From the NCBI RefSeq assembly GCF_900156885.1, contig NZ_FTOY01000009.1, positions 124,001 through 188,000 of the forward strand: a stretch of DNA of 64,000 nucleotides, given 5' to 3'. The DNA comes from Limosilactobacillus caccae (GTDB taxonomy: Bacteria > Bacillota > Bacilli > Lactobacillales > Lactobacillaceae). Both the position numbers and the translations under genes were made by a program. Shown here in pieces: positions 44,993 through 52,906 of the stretch. Each line of letters begins with the position of its first letter. The stretch's first letter is position 1. Under the pieces are notes generated by a model. The model ran no database searches. It saw nothing but the letters and a program-made list of their open reading frames with translations, and had not been told where the DNA came from.

Positions 44993-45616
44993 ATGGACTT
45001 AGGAAAAGATTACCAATTAAATAATGGCGACAGTATCATGATTAATCAAGTCTTTTGGCATTATGGCAGTAAAAAGAAGGACTACCTGGTTACCTCACAG
45101 TCAGGGGATGACTGGATTATTGGAGAACAAGAGTTAGCCGATCTTGTTCAAAAGAAGAGAACTACGAAAGAAAAATTAGAATTATATGCAAAATACTTTT
45201 CTGGACGGACCGATGTTTATGCACAAAAATGGAGTAATGGTAAAGGATATAGTCCAGCACTAAAGAATTGGTGGAGTTTTTATAAGCTTCGAAATGATAA
45301 AGAAGCACAAAAGAACCTGAAAAAAGATTATGCGCCATTTACTAAAGAAGTAATCCGCGATCAAATCCTGTCATCAGATAAGTATCATCGTTATGGTATT
45401 TACCCTTTGTTAGATGATGATACTACCAACTTATTAGTATTTGACTTTGATAAACATGCATCATTAATTGATCCTTATGAAACCACGAAAGCAGTTTTGG
45501 CAACATGTAGTAAGTATAAAATTGATTGTCTTCCTGAAATTTCATCATCTGGTAGTAGCTACCACCTGTGGTTATTCTTTAGTCAACCAATTAAAGCTAG
45601 CACAGTACGTTTTTAG
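44993..45616 (+). pseudogene. TOTE-type archaeo-eukaryotic primase domain, N-terminal part of a frameshifted gene
   Basis: This frame encodes 207 residues with the primase active-site motifs: the acidic pair Asp151-x-Asp153 in LLVFDFDKH, and the nucleotide-binding SSYHLW with His191. It stops at TAG 45614-45616, directly after a five-T tract. Restoring one T would read on as VRFLGRLILLEAM into the next frame, which continues the primase domain (CFDRMIPNQDSLPKKGFGNLIALPL). The ATG has AAAGGAGCA upstream. Together with the next entry the intact protein would have about 925 residues. Confidence 0.75.
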
Positions 45617-45621
45617 GGAGG

Positions 45622-47769
45622 TTGATTCTCCTTGAAGCAATGATTAGCAGTGATGAAATTGATTTATCGTGTTTTGATCGAATGATCCCTAACCAGGACT
45701 CGCTACCTAAGAAAGGCTTTGGCAACCTCATTGCTTTACCGCTAAAGTGGAGTGATGTTAAGGAACAAAAGTCTATATTTACGGATGATAATTTGCAACC
45801 TTTGCCTTCAGAAAAGCTATTTAATTGTTTAGCGAATACAAAGAGATATGCCGAAAGTGAAGTAAACAAGTTTATAGATATTATCAGTAACGATATGAAG
45901 CTAATAAACGGTAAGAATAACGTTTTATCTTTACATGATTTTAAGGCTTTTCCACGGAAAATTTATGGTTTCATTACCGGTGAAATATTTATCGAGCGGC
46001 AAAACTTAACGCGCAAAGAACAGCTTTCATTATTGGGCCTGGCTACTTTTAGTAATCCTGAATTTATTAAAAAGCAACGAATGAGAATGCCAGTTTGGGA
46101 CACTCCATCGGTTTTAACGGCTGCTAGAATTGAAGGAAGCTATATTTGCTTGCCGCGCGGTGTTCTTCCAATGCTAAAGGAAAATTGCAATTGCCAATTA
46201 ATTGAAAAATTTACGTCACCTTTACCGCTAACCGTTAGCTTTAAAGGGAGCTTACATTCTGAGCAAAAAACTGCGATTGCCCGAATGAAGGAACACCAAT
46301 TAGGAATGGTCTGTGCACACACCGGCTTTGGTAAGACTGTTGTTGGTTGCGCATTAATCGCAGAACGTGAGGCGAAGACTTTAGTTATTGTTCCAACGAC
46401 CAATATTGCTCAGCAGTGGCAACAGGCAGGACTTAGCTTTTTAGATATTCAAGATAAGCCATACACTGAAATGACTAAAAAGGGGCGAAAAGTTCGAAAA
46501 AAGAAAGTTGAGATAATTTCAGGATCACGAAACCATCCTTCCAGGCTTGTTGATATAATTAATATCCGTAAACTTATTCAGATGTCAGCAAAAGAACGTT
46601 GGACATTATACCAAGATTATGAGCAGATCATTGTTGATGAATGCCATCATATATCTGCAACAACCTTTGAAAAAGTACTTGTTGAAGCAAATGTAAGTTA
46701 TATCGTCGGATTGACAGCAACTCCAGAGCGTAAAGATGGTTTAGAAAAATTTATGTATTATCGTTGTGGAAACATTTATTACCAAGGGGAGGAAAATGAA
46801 GCAGACTATTTAATTCCACGATATATTTATCCTCGGTATAATGGAGCATTAGAGATTCAAAATGATTTGGAGAATAATAGCTACACGAAAAAGATTAAAA
46901 AATTGGTAGAAAGTAATGATAGGAATAAACAGATAGTTTCGGATGTAAAGCAAGCATTAAAAGAAGAAAGACATATATTATTACTAAGCGAACGAATTGA
47001 ACATTTGAAAATTTTAAAAAAGCAATTGGATGGATTGAGTGCGCCGGTGTATTTTATTACGGGACAAAGCAAAACGAAGCTTAGTATAAAAGATGAAAGT
47101 AAAGCGTATGTAATTCTTTCAACTAGTAAGTATGTAGGAGAAGGATTTGACCTTGCAAGCTTAGATACGTTATTTTTAGTTCTCCCATTTTCGTGGCGTG
47201 GAAATACCAAGCAATACCTGGGAAGGTTAGAAAGAAACCTTGCTAATAAAGATGAATTGCGGGTATATGACTATGTTGATATTTCTGATGATGTATTTGC
47301 AAAGATGTATCAAAAAAGAATGAAAGTTTATGTTCAGCAAGGATATCAGTTTGTTCGTTCAGCAAAGTGGAATACATACTCTTCAGCTTACTATACTGAT
47401 AAAAATTATTTGTTAGTTTGGGAGCATGATTTAGCAAAGGCAGCGACAATCTACCTTTGTCTTAGACACTTGACGTTGCGCCAAGTAAAGAAGATGAATG
47501 AACTAGCTAACCTAGGGAAGCAAATCCACTTAATAATTAATGCTGATAAGAGAAATAAGGAATATAGTAATTTACTGAATTCAAAGATTAAATTACAAAT
47601 AAATAAGGAGAAAATAGGAAATAATATTTCGGTATTTGATGATCAAATTATATGGTATGGAGATATTAATTTTGGCAGTAAAGTGTATCAGGGTATGTCA
47701 GCTATTCGATTAGTAAATCAAGCACTCGTTAAGGCAACAAAAGAAAAGTACTCCCCCAACACCCCCTAA
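45622..47769 (+). pseudogene. TOTE-type primase C-terminus, SF2 helicase and PLD-like domain, C-terminal part of the frameshifted gene
   Basis: The open frame has 715 residues. The first 45 or so finish the primase domain. The SF2 helicase follows: Walker A AHTGFGKT, motif Ia VPTTNIAQQWQ, motif II DECHH, motif III GLTATPERKDG, and the C-terminal half with GEGFDLASLDTLFL and QYLGRLERN. The final 130 residues (about 580-710) end in NISVFDDQIIWYGDIN, resembling a PLD-like nuclease domain whose HxK residues are replaced. This order matches TOTE conflict-system proteins. A TTG at 45622 or ATG at 45640 could start a separate product, but ribosome sites are poor. A/T-rich, horizontally acquired. Confidence 0.75.
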
Positions 47770-47819
47770 TCGTACCCTAACTTCCATCATTTTTCACAAT
47801 TATTTACTACAATGGAAGT

Positions 47820-48746
47820 ATGCGAAAAAATAAGAACCAACCAAATAAACTAATTATCTTAATCATTCTCTTACTTCTAATCATTGCGGGGCTCTTTTAC
47901 CTGATGCACCGTTCTGCCCGCCAGGTGAACCAGTCTTATCCGGTAAACGAAACGGCAACAATTGCCCCCGCAACAAAACTGTATAAGTCGCTATCATCAT
48001 TAGGGGGAACAAAGGTTGATGCTAATTCGGTGGTGAAAGTCGATCGGTATTACCTGGTTAAAGCTAATAAGCAACAGCAAACCTTTGCCCGGGTACAGGT
48101 CAATGGAAAAACTTACTATGTGCTCGCAAAGGATCTACAGATTTCACTAGACAATGATGTCAATAAATATGTTGCGCAACTTGGCTATCCCCATGTGAAG
48201 ATCAGCCAGCAAATTAATGATAAATTTATCAAGCGGGGATACGCTAGCTCGACAGGAATGCCGCAGGGCGTGGTTATCCATGACACGGGGACTGAATATT
48301 CTACCCTTAGTGGCGAAGCGCGTTACATGGCCCAAAACTACAAGACTGACCAGGTCTTCGTCCACACTTTTATCGATGCCCAGGAGATCCGTAACATTGC
48401 GGACACTAAGTACATGGCAGACGGTGCCGGCCCAAAAGCGAACCCCTATTATGTTCAGTTTGAGATGCCACACGAGTATTCTGCGGGCGCTTTTGCCAAG
48501 CAGGTCGCTAATGCTGCCTACTATACCGCTTATATTTTGAAAAAGAATAACTTGCCAGTGATCAAGGGGGCCAAGGATGGCACTGGAACGGTCTGGACAC
48601 ATGACATGGTTACCCGTTACCTGGGTGGGACCGACCACCAGGACCCGACAGCTTATTGGAACAAGACAGCCAACAAGTATTTTGGCACAACTTACGATGT
48701 AAATGACTTTATCCAACTGGTGCAGGTCTATTATAATCATATGTAA
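47820..48746 (+). CDS. N-acetylmuramoyl-L-alanine amidase, Amidase_2 type, membrane-anchored
   Basis: A peptidoglycan amidase of 308 residues. A short basic N-terminus and one membrane segment (about 10-30) anchor it. Residues 45-115 form a small SH3- or GW-like module. The catalytic domain at about 140-290 carries likely zinc ligands: His154 in VVIHDTG, a histidine in VFVHTFIDAQ and one in GTDHQDP. GGAAG directly abuts the ATG, which is too close for a normal ribosome site. An 8-base dyad (ACTTCCAT and ATGGAAGT) spans the start region. It marks the return to chromosomal base composition after the island. Confidence 0.88.
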   Translation: MRKNKNQPNKLIILIILLLLIIAGLFYLMHRSARQVNQSYPVNETATIAPATKLYKSLSSLGGTKVDANSVVKVDRYYLVKANKQQQTFARVQVNGKTYYVLAKDLQISLDNDVNKYVAQLGYPHVKISQQINDKFIKRGYASSTGMPQGVVIHDTGTEYSTLSGEARYMAQNYKTDQVFVHTFIDAQEIRNIADTKYMADGAGPKANPYYVQFEMPHEYSAGAFAKQVANAAYYTAYILKKNNLPVIKGAKDGTGTVWTHDMVTRYLGGTDHQDPTAYWNKTANKYFGTTYDVNDFIQLVQVYYNHM

Positions 48747-48791
48747 TAGTCATCGTGCTTAGGATTAGCAAACAGCAAAGGAGCATATGCA

Positions 48792-49208
48792 ATGAAAAGA
48801 GTCTACTTCCTCTGTACCGGTAATTCATGCCGTAGTCAGATGGCGGAAGGGTATGCAAAGAAATTTTTTCATGATAAAGCTGAGATTCAGAGTGCAGGGG
48901 TTGAGCAGCATGGACTGAACCCCCGCGCGGTCAAGGTGATGGCTGAAGACGGCGTTGACATTAGCCACCAGCAGTCAAAACTAATCGATCCTGATTACTT
49001 TGCGACGGCCGACTTGATCGTGACCTTATGTGGGGATGCCCGTGACCGCTGTCCCGCTATTCCATCACAGGCAAAGGCAATCCACTGGCCGCTAGTTGAT
49101 CCGGCCAAGGCGACGGGAACGGACGAAGAACAGTTAGCAGTCTTTCGTCAGGTTCGGGATGAAATAAAGCGGCGGGTTCAAAATTTGCGGCAGGAAGTTA
49201 TCGGATAA
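48792..49208 (+). CDS. arsC: arsenate reductase, thioredoxin-coupled ArsC / low-molecular-weight phosphatase family
   Basis: A 138-residue protein with the phosphatase loop CTGNSCRS (Cys8, Cys13, Arg14) and the redox pair Cys80 and Cys87 in [10 protein letters not shown]. This cysteine set matches thioredoxin-dependent ArsC of the S. aureus pI258 type, offset by two residues. It would reduce arsenate to arsenite. No arsR, arsB or acr3 gene is nearby, so its cell role may be general. AAAGGAGCA precedes the ATG. The stop overlaps the next start (TAATG). Confidence 0.9.
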   Translation: MKRVYFLCTGNSCRSQMAEGYAKKFFHDKAEIQSAGVEQHGLNPRAVKVMAEDGVDISHQQSKLIDPDYFATADLIVTLCGDARDRCPAIPSQAKAIHWPLVDPAKATGTDEEQLAVFRQVRDEIKRRVQNLRQEVIG

Positions 49209-49516
49209 TGACAAAGATCGACGAAAATTTCATGCAAGATGTCCTTAACATTGTCGATATAATTCCGCTTGGCCGGGTAGCAAGCTATGGTCAAATTGCC
49301 CGCTTGATCGGTCGGCCGCGAAATGCCCGCTTAGTTGGTAAGGCACTGGGGAAAGCGGGAAATTATGGAAAACACCCCTGTCACCGGGTGGTAACAGCGA
49401 CGGGGCGGCTTGTTCCTGGCTGGTTTGATCAACGGCCAATGCTATTAGCGGAAGGGGTCCCCTTCAAGGATGAGACCCATGTTGATATCAAGAAGTGCCA
49501 GTGGTGGGGAATCTGA
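49208..49516 (+). CDS. MGMT-family DNA-binding domain protein (ATL-like, with cysteine)
   Basis: Only 102 residues: the helix-turn-helix active-site domain of O6-alkylguanine transferases, without the N-terminal domain. The motif GKHPCHRVV keeps Cys58, whereas many alkyltransferase-like (ATL) proteins have tryptophan there. The arginine-finger region is GRVASYGQIARLIGRPRNARLVG. It may transfer alkyl groups or only flag lesions for excision repair; sequence alone does not decide. It is translationally coupled to the arsC-like gene. Confidence 0.85.
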   Translation: MTKIDENFMQDVLNIVDIIPLGRVASYGQIARLIGRPRNARLVGKALGKAGNYGKHPCHRVVTATGRLVPGWFDQRPMLLAEGVPFKDETHVDIKKCQWWGI

Positions 49517-49523
49517 CTATGAT

Positions 49524-49537
49524 ATTTCCTGGGAAAT
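49524..49537 (+). promoter_or_regulatory. dyad ATTTCC-TG-GGAAAT at a ribosome site
   Basis: The 14-base dyad is followed by AGGGGTGG, the ribosome site of the next gene. A near-identical element occurs at 52876-52889. Confidence 0.5.
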
Positions 49538-49549
49538 AGGGGTGGTTAC

Positions 49550-50563
49550 TTGCGAGAACTAAACCAAGTCGGTTCACCGGCATACCTAACGATGCTGCGC
49601 CACAGTGGCTTAACCGCAGCGGCACAGCTAGACCTCATTATCAACCACCACCTCCACGCGTTTATCGACCATGATCATTTCTTGCAACTACCACCGGGCG
49701 ATTACATCCTCGCACCAACGTTGACGCCGCTAAGTAGTTTTTACCCGTATTTCCGGGACTTAGTAGTTGCGGCTTATCATACGCCAGCTGGTTTGAAAGC
49801 CGATGAGCTGGGGCAAAAAATCCACCTTTTCAGAAGCTACCTTGACCGGCAAAACATTAACTTTATTCGTCACTACCGGACAGAAACGATATCAGCAAAC
49901 GCAACCGACCTTCACCGCTTATGCCAGTATGCAATTGACCATCACTTACGACTAGATTTAAAAACCGCAGCGGGTTTTCATAACCGCTACCACGACCAGT
50001 TCACTTATCCACGGAATATGAAGGTGCAACTAACCCGTAATTCATACCGCCTGCGTAGGAATCCGGCTAGGATGATTGAGTTCATTATCGACATTGATAC
50101 TGGTAATTTTGTTAGCCAGTGGAACGTCTACCATCATCGTAGCAATGGCTTAATTGACGGTAGCCCAGCTCATTATTCTATCCACCAGCTTTACCAAGTC
50201 GCGAATACTGAGTCCTTCAACTATGGCATCCCGGCTGGTGGGCACCTGGTGCTTAGTAAATACCGGCATACCCACCAGTGGTTAGATATTAGCCAGCCGC
50301 CAAACAGCAAAATTCGGCGGGCAGCAAAAAAATATTGGCATTATCCCCACGATCTTCACGCCGGTGGCGAATACGCTGACCTGGTGAAAAGCTTTGCTGA
50401 TGTTTTGGCTTGGCGGCGCGTGCCTTGCGACTGGCGGCAACCCGTCTATAGCGCTTACCAGCAGTATTTGACTGATAAATGGCACAGAAATAGGGGGATC
50501 AATAAGTATTTAAAGCGCTCTCCCTACCGACAATTTGCTATAATAACAGATAAAAAAAGGTGA
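49550..50563 (+). CDS. conserved-looking protein of unknown function
   Basis: A 337-residue protein with a TTG start after AGGGGTGG. It is rich in His and Tyr and has basic patches. I recognise no catalytic motif. Residues 1-95 (AYLTMLRHSGLTAAAQLDLI and FLQLPPGDYILAP) and 170-250 (FIIDIDTGNFVSQWNVY, FNYGIPAGGHLVLSKYRHTHQWLD) look like two alpha/beta parts. A relation to DUF3114-type lactobacillal proteins is possible but unproven. Codon use is like the chromosome. The last codons contain the extended -10 of the next gene. Confidence 0.7.
   Translation: MRELNQVGSPAYLTMLRHSGLTAAAQLDLIINHHLHAFIDHDHFLQLPPGDYILAPTLTPLSSFYPYFRDLVVAAYHTPAGLKADELGQKIHLFRSYLDRQNINFIRHYRTETISANATDLHRLCQYAIDHHLRLDLKTAAGFHNRYHDQFTYPRNMKVQLTRNSYRLRRNPARMIEFIIDIDTGNFVSQWNVYHHRSNGLIDGSPAHYSIHQLYQVANTESFNYGIPAGGHLVLSKYRHTHQWLDISQPPNSKIRRAAKKYWHYPHDLHAGGEYADLVKSFADVLAWRRVPCDWRQPVYSAYQQYLTDKWHRNRGINKYLKRSPYRQFAIITDKKR
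50534..50544 (+). promoter_or_regulatory. extended -10 promoter for the glutamine amidotransferase gene
   Basis: TTTGCTATAAT, a perfect TATAAT with TG element, lies inside the 3' end of the upstream gene, 24 bases before the next ATG. Confidence 0.6.
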
Positions 50564-50567
50564 TCTT

Positions 50568-51236
50568 ATGCGAATTAATATTTTACAACACAGCCCAAAC
50601 GAAGGGCCTGGTTTTATCATGGACTGGGCGTACAACCATGACCACAATGTTTACACTTACCATCCAAGCTTACTTGAAAAGCTGCCGTCAGCTGAAGAGA
50701 CGGACATGCTTGTTATCCTCGGTGGCTCAATGAGTCCCAACGATGACGAGCCATGGATCAAAGAAGAACGGGAGTTGATTAAGCAGCTCCTCGATGCCCA
50801 CCGGCCAATCTTTGGGGCTTGCTTTGGTGCTCAGCAAATTGCGAAGACCCTCGGCTACAAAGTTGGCAAGGCACCACATAAGGAAGTTGGTTGGGCACCA
50901 GTCTACCGCCAAAATGACATTATTCCGGGTGTTCCAGAGAAGCTAGTGGCCCTGCACTGGCACGAAGAAATGTTTGAGGTTCCAGCAGAGGCACAATTAC
51001 TGTTTTCAAGTGACCTGCTTAAAAATCAGGGTTTCATTCTTAATGACAATGTTGTTGGTTTACAATTCCACTTTGAGCCCGCAGAAGACGACCTGCAAAA
51101 GATGGTTGTAAACGATGGGCAGTATGCGTTAGATGGTAATGATCTTAACCAGCGGCCGGGAGATATCCTAAAGCATGGAGTTCCCCAGGAAAACCAACAG
51201 ATTATGTTTAAGATTCTCGACTTCATCACCAAATAA
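50568..51236 (+). CDS. class I glutamine amidotransferase domain protein
   Basis: A 222-residue free-standing class I GATase, of the GMP-synthase-like type. The catalytic triad is present: Cys85 (FGACFGAQQ), His168 and Glu170 (GLQFHFEP). It would release ammonia from glutamine or act as a gamma-glutamyl hydrolase; the partner is not visible. It is followed by glutamate-cysteine ligase, which raises the possibility of a link to gamma-glutamyl peptide turnover, but there are separate promoters. AAAAAGGTG precedes the ATG. Confidence 0.88.
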   Translation: MRINILQHSPNEGPGFIMDWAYNHDHNVYTYHPSLLEKLPSAEETDMLVILGGSMSPNDDEPWIKEERELIKQLLDAHRPIFGACFGAQQIAKTLGYKVGKAPHKEVGWAPVYRQNDIIPGVPEKLVALHWHEEMFEVPAEAQLLFSSDLLKNQGFILNDNVVGLQFHFEPAEDDLQKMVVNDGQYALDGNDLNQRPGDILKHGVPQENQQIMFKILDFITK

Positions 51237-51251
51237 ATTTACAATTGAGGA

Positions 51252-51281
51252 TTGTCCATTATCTTAAAAAAGTGGTATTGT
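51252..51281 (+). promoter_or_regulatory. candidate promoter for gshA
   Basis: TTGTCC (51252-51257) and TATTGT (51276-51281) with an 18-base spacer, preceded by an A-rich region. Confidence 0.4.
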
Positions 51282-51316
51282 TGATTGTGAATTAAATTGA
51301 TTGGGGGGATCTCAGG

Positions 51317-52843
51317 ATGGATGAACACTATGAACAAATCAAGGCGGCATTGAAAGAGCCGGCCCTTAATGCAAAGCTATTCTCATCACTATTCGGTCTT
51401 GAAGCGAAGAAGCACCGGATTTTGACCAATGGGCGCTCAAGCCGCTATCCATACCCTGAAAATCTGCGCTCACGCCAGCATAACCTATACCTAAATTCAG
51501 GTTTTACGGATGACATGATGGACTTTCAGACAACACCTGTTGTGGGGAGCAAAAATGCTGTCCGGCGGCTGAAAATGCTGGAGCAGATTGTGATCTCACA
51601 GTTACACGATGATGAACGCTTATGGCCACTAAGTATGGCTCCGGGGCCGACTTACCAGCAAGACCTTGATTTTTTGGCGGACTTTTCGACCAAGACTTGG
51701 GACCAAGAGACCCACGACTATCTTGGTAAAAAGTACGGGATTGTTCAAGAGATTCTGGGGGATGTCCACGTCAATTTCGGCTTAAACGGTGATTTGATTG
51801 ATGAGCTCTATCGTCGCTTTTATACGGAACGGTATAAGAGCAAGGTCGATTTTCAAAACCACCTTTACTTCAAGCTGGTCCAAACTTTTTGCCTATACCA
51901 GTGGTTGTTTACCTACCTATTCGGGGCAAGCCCGGTATCCCAAGATATGCCGCACAGTACCCCGGATGACTTAGAGTTGCCAGTGCGGAGCTTGCGCTGC
52001 AGTGATTACGGTGATGACAACATGCCTGGAGAGCGGGTCGGTTATGACTCCCTAGAGCAGCACTTTGCAAAGTTGCAGAAATTGATGGATAACGGGACCT
52101 ACTACAGTCTCAAAGAGTTCTTTGGTCCTGTCCGCCTACGTCATCATAATCAAGATCCCCATGATATTCAGGGAATCCTGGAGAAGGGGATCGATTACCT
52201 GGAGTTCCGTAACTTCGACCTTGATCCGTTATCGCGGACGGGGATTAGTGATGATACAATCAACTTCCTTGAGTTGTTGTTGCTATACAGTATCATTACC
52301 CCGTTGCCGGATAACTTATCCGCCCGGCTGGTCGAAGCAGAAAAGCGCAATGATCAGGTTGCCCTGCAAAAACCAAAAGAGCAGTTACCGTGGATGCGTG
52401 ATGAGGCGCTAGCCTTGATTGCTGACTTGCAAAACTTCGTGACGGAGTTCAACGCGCCGCGGGAGTACCAGTTAGCGTTGAAGTTTGCTCAGCGGCGGAT
52501 TGATGACCCAGCGTTAACCATCAGCGGGCAGCTGGCTGACCAGTTAGATAACGGTGATTTGCTCTCGTTTGGCTTAAAGATTGCAAACGACCGTTATACG
52601 AAGAACATCAACTTCCAGCACCCGCTGCAAGCAATCAGTGACAAGTATTCAGATGATATCCAGCTGCTGATAAAGGCCGCCATTGAGCTAGGACTACAAG
52701 TTGACCTTGGTGAGACGACCGTTAGCTTACAGGCGGGTGATCATGAAGAAAGTTATCCTGCTAATGCCAGCTTTGACTTTTCAAAGGGCGCTCGTGATGT
52801 GGTTCTTGAAACGTTCCCTGAAGCAGTAAATTATCAGGAATAA
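51317..52843 (+). CDS. gshA: glutamate-cysteine ligase, monofunctional
   Basis: This enzyme joins glutamate and cysteine into gamma-glutamylcysteine with ATP. It has 508 residues. The family blocks LNSGFTDDMMDFQTTPVVG, WPLSMAPGP, LGDVHVNFG, VRSLRCSDYG and YLEFRNFDLDP are all present. There is no C-terminal ATP-grasp domain, so it is not the bifunctional GshF (about 750 residues), and no gshB is nearby. The product is therefore gamma-glutamylcysteine or related gamma-glutamyl peptides, as for the Gcl enzymes of some lactobacilli. GGGGGGAT precedes the ATG; a terminator follows. Confidence 0.93.
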   Translation: MDEHYEQIKAALKEPALNAKLFSSLFGLEAKKHRILTNGRSSRYPYPENLRSRQHNLYLNSGFTDDMMDFQTTPVVGSKNAVRRLKMLEQIVISQLHDDERLWPLSMAPGPTYQQDLDFLADFSTKTWDQETHDYLGKKYGIVQEILGDVHVNFGLNGDLIDELYRRFYTERYKSKVDFQNHLYFKLVQTFCLYQWLFTYLFGASPVSQDMPHSTPDDLELPVRSLRCSDYGDDNMPGERVGYDSLEQHFAKLQKLMDNGTYYSLKEFFGPVRLRHHNQDPHDIQGILEKGIDYLEFRNFDLDPLSRTGISDDTINFLELLLLYSIITPLPDNLSARLVEAEKRNDQVALQKPKEQLPWMRDEALALIADLQNFVTEFNAPREYQLALKFAQRRIDDPALTISGQLADQLDNGDLLSFGLKIANDRYTKNINFQHPLQAISDKYSDDIQLLIKAAIELGLQVDLGETTVSLQAGDHEESYPANASFDFSKGARDVVLETFPEAVNYQE

Positions 52844-52849
52844 GACGAC

Positions 52850-52876
52850 AAGCTGGGGAATGCCCCGGCTTTTTTA
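52850..52876 (+). terminator. terminator after gshA
   Basis: AAGCTGGGG pairs with CCCCGGCTT (about 52850-52871), followed by a T run. Confidence 0.85.
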
Positions 52877-52889
52877 TTTCCCGGGAAAT
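52876..52889 (+). promoter_or_regulatory. dyad ATTTCC-CG-GGAAAT before the hydroxyacid dehydrogenase gene
   Basis: A perfect 14-base palindrome directly after the gshA terminator, followed by AGGAGG of the next gene. It matches the element at 49524-49537 in 13 of 14 positions. Confidence 0.5.
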
Positions 52890-52906
52890 AGGAGGAAAGA
52901 TCTAAA

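Noticed and set aside
47440-47769. Active PLD nuclease at the end of the TOTE-like protein
   Set aside because: The HxK(x4)D signature residues are replaced (NISVFDDQIIWYGDIN), so I describe it only as PLD-like.
41750-47819. CRISPR array or prophage in the island
   Set aside because: No regularly spaced repeats, integrase, terminase or structural phage genes were seen.
48147-48740. 197-codon minus-strand reading frame opposite the amidase gene
   Set aside because: It is a shadow of the amidase gene, which has clear catalytic motifs on the plus strand.
49550-50563. Assignment of the unknown 337-residue protein to DUF3114
   Set aside because: The resemblance is only impressionistic; I saw no defining motif, so I left it unassigned.
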